Both the position numbers and the translations under genes were made by a program. From Paractinoplanes lichenicola (GTDB lineage Bacteria > Actinomycetota > Actinomycetes > Mycobacteriales > Micromonosporaceae), in assembly GCF_016785085.1 (NCBI RefSeq), contig NZ_JAENHO010000018.1, positions 62,001 to 126,000 on the forward strand: a DNA stretch of 64,000 nucleotides, in the 5' to 3' direction. Below, in pieces: positions 58,422-64,000 of the stretch (the stretch's first letter is position 1; the number at the start of each line of letters is the position of its first letter). The notes under the pieces are model-generated. The model was not told the origin of the DNA, made no database searches, and saw only the letters and a program-made list of their open reading frames with translations.

Positions 58422-59783
58422 TCAGCTGGACGGCTTAGGTGCCGCCACCGGGCTGCGGTGTCCGTCTTTGTCCAGCGCCCGTACGCCGAAGAACACGTTG
58501 TCCTTCGACAGGTCGATCGTCACCGTCGTCACCTTCCCGACCGCCCGCGAATGTTCCCAGTCGGGCGCGGTCGTCTCCCGCCACACGACCTCGTAGCCGG
58601 CCAGATCCGGTTCGGTGCCCAGCTCCCAGCGCAGGGTCGTCTCGTTGGTCAGCTGCGTCGTGTCGATGACCACGCCCCGCGGCGTGCCCGGCGCCTCGGC
58701 CAGCGACCACAGCACCGCCGCGTTGACTCGGGCCACCCGCGCGATGTAGTCGAAGTCGCAGAACTCGATCAGATCGCCGTACTGGATGCCGTTCTCCACC
58801 CGTACGTCCTGGTGCTCGTGGGCGAAATTCTCGCGCGGCTCGGTGAACCGGGCCGCCGGATAGCCCCGCAGCAGGAACGAGATGTGGTCGCTGCCGCGCA
58901 GGTAACGGTCCCGGCGCCAGATCACCCGCACGTCGGTGCCCTCGGGCTCGACGTCCTTGACGAACCGCCCCAGCTGCCGCGACGGCCCGTCATTCTCGCC
59001 ACCCACGCTCTTGCGGGTGGTCGCCTCGGCCGCGGTCTCCGAGGTCGGCACGCCCTCCACGAAAAGCCGTACGGTGCGGTTGGCGGGCCGGGTGCCGTCG
59101 TGCGCGTCGCCCGTGCCCACGATGTCGTTGCTGAACATGGCCTGGATGTCGGTGCCGCGGTCGCGATAGACCTGCGCCATGTGATCGGAGCCGTAGAGTC
59201 CCTGCTCCTCCCCGGCCACCGCGGCGAAGACGATCGTCGCCTCGGGCCGCCGGGTCGCCATCACCCGGGCCAGCTCCATCGCCACGGCCACCCCCGAGGC
59301 GTCGTCGTCCGCCCCCGGCGCGTCCTTCACCGCGTCCATCACGTCGGTCACCCGCGAGTCGTAGTGCCCGGTGACCACGTACGTCCGCTCGGGGGTGACG
59401 CTGCCCCGCAGGGTCGCGATCACATTGGTGATGGTGGTCGGCACGGGCACCCGCGGCGACACCGGCTGCACGAACGACTGCAGCTCCACGGTCATCCTCT
59501 GGTTCGACGTCGCGGCATAGCGCTGCAACTCGGCGAAGATCCAATCCCGGGCAGCCCCGATTCCCCGTACGGGATCGTCCTGGCTGGACAGCGTGTGCCG
59601 GGTGCCGAACGACACCAGCTTGCGGACGATCGCCTCGATCCGCCTCGGGTCGATCTCTCGCAGGATCGCGCGCAACTCCCGGCTGGGAGCAACCCCGCCG
59701 GCCCGGGCCTCCCCGGCCACCAGCGGTGCGGCCGCGGCAGCCGCGGTCACGGACAAGAAAGCACGCCGACTCGACTTGGCCAT
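58422..59783 (-). CDS. M28-family zinc aminopeptidase, Tat-exported
   Basis: A 453-residue secreted peptidase. The signal peptide has a twin-arginine motif (SSRRAFLSV) and an Ala-rich core to about residue 30. The five metal-site segments of M28 are visible in order: VVTGHYDSR, GADDDASGV, AGEEQGLYGSDH (catalytic and metal Glu), FSNDIVG and GSDHISFLLRGYPA. A fibronectin type III-like domain follows at the C-terminus (about 355-440). ATG at 59783. It is the last gene of a reverse run whose other members are glycosyltransferases; 50 nt separate it from them. Confidence 0.92.
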   Translation of the reverse strand: MAKSSRRAFLSVTAAAAAAPLVAGEARAGGVAPSRELRAILREIDPRRIEAIVRKLVSFGTRHTLSSQDDPVRGIGAARDWIFAELQRYAATSNQRMTVELQSFVQPVSPRVPVPTTITNVIATLRGSVTPERTYVVTGHYDSRVTDVMDAVKDAPGADDDASGVAVAMELARVMATRRPEATIVFAAVAGEEQGLYGSDHMAQVYRDRGTDIQAMFSNDIVGTGDAHDGTRPANRTVRLFVEGVPTSETAAEATTRKSVGGENDGPSRQLGRFVKDVEPEGTDVRVIWRRDRYLRGSDHISFLLRGYPAARFTEPRENFAHEHQDVRVENGIQYGDLIEFCDFDYIARVARVNAAVLWSLAEAPGTPRGVVIDTTQLTNETTLRWELGTEPDLAGYEVVWRETTAPDWEHSRAVGKVTTVTIDLSKDNVFFGVRALDKDGHRSPVAAPKPSS

Positions 59784-59833
59784 GCCCCTCACTGTGTCCC
59801 GCCCAGTGGGCAGATGTCTACAGTCATCGATGC

Positions 59834-60322
59834 TTAGGTGCAGCGGGCGCCCGCGTCCTCGTGGTCGGCCAGGAAGACCTCGTAGAGGCCCTCGGCCGGG
59901 AACGACACGTTCACGTACGTCTGTGGCTTGCTCGCGCACAGGGCGGCCGCGTTCGGGCCCGGCTCCGGCACCCGGTCGGAGATCCGCCAGGCGGCATCCT
60001 CGAGGGCCCGGCGGTAGAAGGCGGTGACCGCCGCCCGGTCGACCGTGGCCGTCGAGCGCCCGTCGAGCCGGTCGACGCCGGGGCCGCCGACGGCGATGAA
60101 CTGGCGGGTCGCGTACGCGACGGCTCGGTCCACGTCGCAGCCGGAAGCCGGCGGGTCGGGCCGGAACCCGTCCGGCCCCTGGCCGAGCAGGTCGATCCCG
60201 GCCAGCCGGGCGCTTTCCCGATCGCACCGCTCGATCCGCCGGTCGTGCCACGAGTCGACCGCGACGAGCGCGGCGGCGCCCAGCACCAGACTCGCCCCGA
60301 CGGCGATCAAACGTCTGCTCAT
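59834..60322 (-). CDS. Membrane-anchored or secreted protein of unknown function
   Basis: A 162-residue protein starting MSRRLIAVGASLVLGAAAL, a signal anchor, then an extracellular domain with four to five cysteines (RRIERCDRE, SGCDVDRA, ALCASKP, GARCT). No family recognised. ATG at 60322 overlaps the stop of the glycosyltransferase upstream by 4 nt, so it belongs to that operon and is likely made in step with it. Confidence 0.7.
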   Translation of the reverse strand: MSRRLIAVGASLVLGAAALVAVDSWHDRRIERCDRESARLAGIDLLGQGPDGFRPDPPASGCDVDRAVAYATRQFIAVGGPGVDRLDGRSTATVDRAAVTAFYRRALEDAAWRISDRVPEPGPNAAALCASKPQTYVNVSFPAEGLYEVFLADHEDAGARCT

Positions 60323-61137
60323 GGCCGGGAGGATAGCCTCCGTGGGGCCTGGGTTCTTTCCCATCCGGCCGCTGTGTGCTTGATGGCGCCGGCCTCGGCG
60401 AACGCGTCGAGCCAGCCCCGCATCGGCCAGAAGCCCCACCGGTCGGCGAAGAGGCGGCCGTTGCGCAGGATGTCGTCGAGGTGCTGCCACGGCGGGGACG
60501 AGGTCGGGTGGTGCTGGTGGTAGGCGTGCGCGCCGCCGGTCCAGACCAGCGGGACGCCGGCCTGCCGCGCGGTCCAGGCGAGATCGGTGTCCTCGCCGCC
60601 ATAGCCCTCGTACGCCTCGTCGAAGCCGCCGAGCACGCTCCAGGTCTTAGCCGTCACGGCGAACGAGAGCGACCAAAACAGCCGGTAGTCGTCCGGGCCG
60701 GCCACCACGTTCTCGCCCGCGGGCGGGGCCGGGCGGGCCGCGTGCGGTGCGGTCAGCGGCGGCAGCGCGTCCGCGTGCTCCGGGCGTACGCCCTCGGGCA
60801 GATAGGTGACCGGCCCGCAGAGCAGGGCGTCCGGATGCGCGTCGGCCGCCGAGCGGTAACGGGTGAAGAGCTCGGGGCCGGGCAGGCAGTCGGCGTCGAG
60901 GAAGACGAGCAGGTCGGCGTCGGCGGCGGCGAGGGCGCCCCGGTTGCGACCGGCGGCCAGCAGCATGCCGTGCCGGCCCGGCGGGACGTGCACGACCTCG
61001 GCACCCGGGAAGGGCGGTGGCGCGTCGGCGTCGAGCCACACCACGATCCGGCGTACGGGCTCGGTGGTCAGCAGGCGCTGCTGCCGGCGCACGTGGTCGA
61101 GCCGGGCCGCGGAGCAGAGGGTGATGACGGCGGTCAC
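60319..61137 (-). CDS. Glycosyltransferase family 2 (galactosyltransferase-like)
   Basis: A 272-residue GT-A enzyme. The sugar-nucleotide/metal DxD lies in LLVFLDADCLPGPE. The C-terminal acceptor region has VLGGFDEAYEGYGGEDTDLAWTARQAG, the pattern of the galactosyltransferase C-terminal domain. GTG at 61137 overlaps the stop of the preceding gene by 4 nt. Cytosolic or membrane-associated; donor and acceptor unknown. Confidence 0.88.
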   Translation of the reverse strand: MTAVITLCSAARLDHVRRQQRLLTTEPVRRIVVWLDADAPPPFPGAEVVHVPPGRHGMLLAAGRNRGALAAADADLLVFLDADCLPGPELFTRYRSAADAHPDALLCGPVTYLPEGVRPEHADALPPLTAPHAARPAPPAGENVVAGPDDYRLFWSLSFAVTAKTWSVLGGFDEAYEGYGGEDTDLAWTARQAGVPLVWTGGAHAYHQHHPTSSPPWQHLDDILRNGRLFADRWGFWPMRGWLDAFAEAGAIKHTAAGWERTQAPRRLSSRP

Positions 61138-62099
61138 GCGCCCACCTGCGCGATCGCGTCGGCGGCGCGGCGGGCGGCGCCGGTGACGCCCCACTGTGAC
61201 CAGTCGGGGCGTAGGTTGCGGGCCTGGTCGAGCAGGGCGGGCCACGCGTCGGTGCCGGGCCACGCGGGCGCCACGACGGCGAGCCGGCGTGCGGTGAGGA
61301 TGCGCCCGGTGGCGACCTGCTCGTCGAACGGGCGTGGCTGCGGCACGATCACCGCGCGGGCGCCGGCCGCGGCCAGGTCGGCCACGCTGTTCTGCCCGGC
61401 CGCCGCCACCACGACCTCGGCCCGCTGCAGGGCGTCCCAGGGGTCGGCGAGCCAGGTCCGGGCCGAGCTGCCGGCGTGCTGCCAGCGGGTGCCCGGGGTG
61501 GCCGCGGCGGCGGCGTCGAGGTCGCGTTCGGCCACGCCCCCGCCCAGCACCAGCACTGTGCCGGGGGTCGGTTCGACTTCCCGCGTACGGCCGTCGAAGC
61601 GCGAGATGCCACCGACCTCGACCAGCGTGGGCGCGGCGGGGGAGTTGTGCACGCCCGCGGGCCACGGCGCCAGCACCCGGGTCGCCGACGCGTAGGCGAG
61701 CCGGTGCGGGGCGTCGCCGCGGTCGCCGGGCTGGGTGACCACGACCGTGGCCACGCCGAGCAGCCGGACGAGCAGCGCCACCTCGACCGATACGTCCACG
61801 ACGAACCGGTCGAAGCGCCGCTCGGCGATCGCCCCCGCGACGGCCGCGAACCGGCGCGCGTGCCCGGTGTGGCCGAGCGGCGCCCAGTGCAGCAGCCCGC
61901 CCACGGTCGGGTCCGCCCCGGCCGGGTCACCGTCGTCGTCGCGGTCGAGGCGCACCCAGGTCGTCGCGGGCGGCAGAGCGTCCGGTCGCGGCAGTGAGCT
62001 GAAGACCACGACCTCGCCCGGCAGGTGCGGGCGCACGGCGAGGAAGCGGGTCAGGTGCCCCGCGCCGTGGTGGTGGACGTACCAGCCGGTCAGACCCAT
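61134..62099 (-). CDS. MurG-like glycosyltransferase
   Basis: A 321-residue GT-B fold protein. The start GWYVHHHGAGHLTRFLAV has the G-GH-R pattern of GT28/UGT-type enzymes. The C-terminal half has VLVLGGGVAERD, then VVVAAAGQNSVADLAAAGARAVIVPQ, the MurG-type donor site. Frame opens at ATG 62099, overlapping the upstream gene by 10 nt. Substrates unknown. Confidence 0.85.
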   Translation of the reverse strand: MGLTGWYVHHHGAGHLTRFLAVRPHLPGEVVVFSSLPRPDALPPATTWVRLDRDDDGDPAGADPTVGGLLHWAPLGHTGHARRFAAVAGAIAERRFDRFVVDVSVEVALLVRLLGVATVVVTQPGDRGDAPHRLAYASATRVLAPWPAGVHNSPAAPTLVEVGGISRFDGRTREVEPTPGTVLVLGGGVAERDLDAAAAATPGTRWQHAGSSARTWLADPWDALQRAEVVVAAAGQNSVADLAAAGARAVIVPQPRPFDEQVATGRILTARRLAVVAPAWPGTDAWPALLDQARNLRPDWSQWGVTGAARRAADAIAQVGA

Positions 62100-63187
62100 G
62101 CGTCGGCTCCTGCCAGGTCGAAGACGGTTTCGAGCTCGGCGGCCCGGTGGTCGAGGGAGAACCGGGCCAGGGCCTCGGCCCGCGTCCGCTGCCGGTGGTG
62201 GCGGCCCACCGGCACGAGCCGCTCGGCGGCCTGCGCGAGGGCCTCGGCGTCGCCCATCGGCACGAGCCCGACCGCGGCCGCCCCACCCGCGACCTCGCCG
62301 ATGCCGCCGGCGTCGAACGCGGCGACCGGGGTGCCGGTGGCCAGTGCCTCGGCCACGACCAGGCCGAACGGCTCGGGCCAGAGCGGGGTGACCAGGGCGC
62401 AGGCGCTGCGGCCGACCAGGTCGGCCAGCGCGGGCTGGCCGAGGGGACCGAGGTAGTCGACGCCGCGACCGAGGAACGGGCGGATGTGCTCGCGGAAGTA
62501 CGGGACGTCGCCGACCCGGCCCGCGATCCGCAGCTTGCGGCCGGTCAGCCGGGCCGCCTGCACGGCGACGTGCACGCCCTTCTCGGGCACGATCCGGCCG
62601 AACCAGACGAGGTCGCGGCCGCCGGGGCCGAGCCGCCAGCGGTCACCGTCGACGGCGTTGGGCATCACGAGCGCCTCGACGCCGTGCTCGCGCCACTCGG
62701 CGGCGGTGTGCGAGCTGACGGCGAGCAGCTTGCCGTGGTGCTCGGCCGCGCGGGCCGCCGGGACGAGCCGCGGCAGCGGGGGCGTGTGCAGGGTGGTCAC
62801 CATGGGCACGCCGAGCCGCCCGGCCCAATTCAGCGGCTGCGGGTGCAGGCTGTGGTTGTCGACCAGGTCGATCGTGCCGGCGTGGCGCCGGATGAAGTCG
62901 AGCGCCGCCTCCAGGGCCGGGATGGCCCGCTCGAGGTGCCCCGGGGGGAACGTGGAGTCGGTGGCGTCGCGCTCGTCGGGCCAGACGACCGGGGGCAGCC
63001 GGAACTCGGCCGGGCCGCCCTCCTGGAACTGCGAGCCCGCGACGGCGCACAGCAGCACCCGGTGGCCACGGGCGCGCAGCATCCGGACGCGGTCCCACAC
63101 CATGGCCTCGAGGCCGCCCGCGTGCGGTTCCTGGATGGGGTGCCGCAGCGGGGCGATGACGGCGATCGTGCGCGTACGGGTGCTCAT
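62090..63187 (-). CDS. Glycosyltransferase family 4
   Basis: A 365-residue GT-B retaining enzyme. The N-terminal half contains PIQEPHAGGLEAMVWDRVRMLRARGH and LVDNHSLHPQPLNW. The C-terminal half has VWFGRIVPEKGVHVAVQAA and the diagnostic E-x7-E donor motif in PEPFGLVVAEALATGTPVAA. ATG at 63187 overlaps the previous gene by 4 nt. It resembles family 4 enzymes that build small glycans or glycolipids; the product is unknown. Confidence 0.9.
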   Translation of the reverse strand: MSTRTRTIAVIAPLRHPIQEPHAGGLEAMVWDRVRMLRARGHRVLLCAVAGSQFQEGGPAEFRLPPVVWPDERDATDSTFPPGHLERAIPALEAALDFIRRHAGTIDLVDNHSLHPQPLNWAGRLGVPMVTTLHTPPLPRLVPAARAAEHHGKLLAVSSHTAAEWREHGVEALVMPNAVDGDRWRLGPGGRDLVWFGRIVPEKGVHVAVQAARLTGRKLRIAGRVGDVPYFREHIRPFLGRGVDYLGPLGQPALADLVGRSACALVTPLWPEPFGLVVAEALATGTPVAAFDAGGIGEVAGGAAAVGLVPMGDAEALAQAAERLVPVGRHHRQRTRAEALARFSLDHRAAELETVFDLAGADAWV

Positions 63188-64000
63188 GCGACGCGCTCGT
63201 AGAGGGCGGTGTGGGCGGCGGTGATGGCGGCCGCCTGGGCGAGGCGCTGCCGGCGGCGGTCGGCCAGCCGCACCCGGCGAGCGGCGGAACCCGGCCGGGG
63301 CGCGCCGGCGACCAGCCCGCGTACGGCGTTCGCGAGCGCGGCGCCGTCGCCGGAGCCGAAGACGGCGAAGTCCTCCGGATGCTGTTCGCTCGCGTACCCG
63401 ACGGGTGGTCCGGCCACCGGGACGCCGAGGTCCCAGCAGAGCTCGGTCCAGCCGGAGTGCGTGCCGGTGCGGTACGGCAGGACGGCCACGTCGAGGTCGG
63501 CGATCGAGCGGGCCAGGGCGTCGTCGCTCAGCCGTTCGGTGCGGCGCAGCTCGGCCCCGGGGTGCGTCGCGATCAGGGCCTGGACCTGGGCGCGGGCGGC
63601 CTCGTCGCGGACCCGCTCGTTGACGTGGACCCGGCCGGTGGCCGCCACGCCCTGCGCCCGCAGGCGGTCGACGGCGTCGAGCAGGGTCGCGACCGCGCGG
63701 ACGGCGTCGGTGCCGGGCCGGATGTCGCGCAGGTGCACCCCGATCACGTACGGGTCCGAGCCGGTCCCGGCCGGGGCGTGCGCGTCGAGTGGCAGCACGT
63801 GGGGGTGCGGGATGACCTCGGCCGTACGGCCCCAGCGGCGCTCGATCGCGGCGGCGGCGCCCGGGGTCAGGGTCACCACCTCGTCGGCCGCCGGGACGAG
63901 CACGTCGAGGTGCTCGCGGTGGGTCGTCTGATCGGTCAGCTGCGGGTTCTCGAGGTCGTGCAGCGTGTAGACCAGCGGGCGGGCGGCCGCGCGCAGCGCC
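63184..64000 (-). CDS. Glycosyltransferase, partial (5' end outside window)
   Basis: The frame continues past the right edge; 271 codons are visible. PLVYTLHDLENPQLTDQ, VTLTPGAAAAIERRWG and VIPHPHVLPLDAH are typical of family 4-like GT-B proteins. RSIADLDVAVLPYRTGTHSGWTELCWDLGVPV is the donor-site region, where the usual E-x7-E is replaced by a WTELCWDLG form. First visible gene of an operon of overlapping glycosyltransferase genes. Confidence 0.82.
   Translation of the reverse strand, partial: ALRAAARPLVYTLHDLENPQLTDQTTHREHLDVLVPAADEVVTLTPGAAAAIERRWGRTAEVIPHPHVLPLDAHAPAGTGSDPYVIGVHLRDIRPGTDAVRAVATLLDAVDRLRAQGVAATGRVHVNERVRDEAARAQVQALIATHPGAELRRTERLSDDALARSIADLDVAVLPYRTGTHSGWTELCWDLGVPVAGPPVGYASEQHPEDFAVFGSGDGAALANAVRGLVAGAPRPGSAARRVRLADRRRQRLAQAAAITAAHTALYERVA

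Overview
The window is 64 kb of very GC-rich DNA (estimated around 70% or more) from a filamentous actinomycete, most likely Micromonosporaceae (Actinoplanes or a relative). This rests on gene content and order: aroE-aroC-aroK-aroB-aroQ-efp-nusB, bldD, the pyr operon, mihF-gmk-rpoZ-coaBC-metK-priA, def-fmt-rsmB, the rib cluster with hisE-hisG, and infC-rpmI-rplT and pheST. It also rests on heavy use of GTG starts, 1-4 nt start/stop overlaps and frequent CGTACG words. The family assignment is inference. Most of the window is conserved chromosome; I saw no tRNA, rRNA, CRISPR array, transposase or prophage.

Layout. 1-6010: end of mltG and the shikimate genes, interrupted by a reverse-strand ribbon-helix-helix/Clp-N fusion between aroK and aroB, then efp and nusB. 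6011-7740: a small accessory island (GNAT acetyltransferase and NUDIX hydrolase) enclosed by two inverted copies of a ~125 bp repeat, each lying just behind a terminator hairpin. 7753-18862: bldD, then the pyrimidine operon pyrR-pyrB-pyrC-carA-carB-pyrD-bioA-pyrF with a PyrR-binding RNA element over the pyrR ribosome binding site; a biotin gene (bioA) sits inside it. 19047-25740: mihF, gmk, rpoZ, coaBC, metK and a reverse-strand degenerate priA with a long low-complexity insert. 25927-33271: a P450, def, fmt, rsmB, a septum-formation-type lipoprotein (reverse), rpe, and a response regulator with a GGDDF cyclase-like domain.

33372-37174: an FMN riboswitch followed by ribD, ribE, ribBA and ribH. 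37171-40590: a reverse-strand block of two paralogous secreted proteins and a polar amino-acid ABC importer, separating ribH from hisE-hisG. 40659-49640: hisE, hisG, a PH-domain membrane protein, infC (apparent ATC start) with a long structured leader, rpmI, rplT, a SpoU rRNA methyltransferase, a zinc alcohol dehydrogenase, and pheS-pheT.

49680-58386: accessory genes: alpha/beta hydrolase with an MmyB-type regulator, a decayed SAM hydroxide adenosyltransferase, an SDR, a 5'-truncated methyltransferase, an LLM flavin oxidoreductase, a MacB/FtsX-type ABC exporter and a DUF3616 protein. 58422-64000: a Tat-exported M28 peptidase and an apparently coupled reverse-strand run of four glycosyltransferases plus a small membrane-anchored protein, continuing beyond the right edge.

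Regulatory themes visible in the sequence: riboflavin control by FMN; pyrimidine control by PyrR at translation; IF3 autocontrol through a non-canonical start codon; and c-di-GMP (BldD carries the complete ligand motif, while the GGDDF protein is a possible but uncertain source of the signal).
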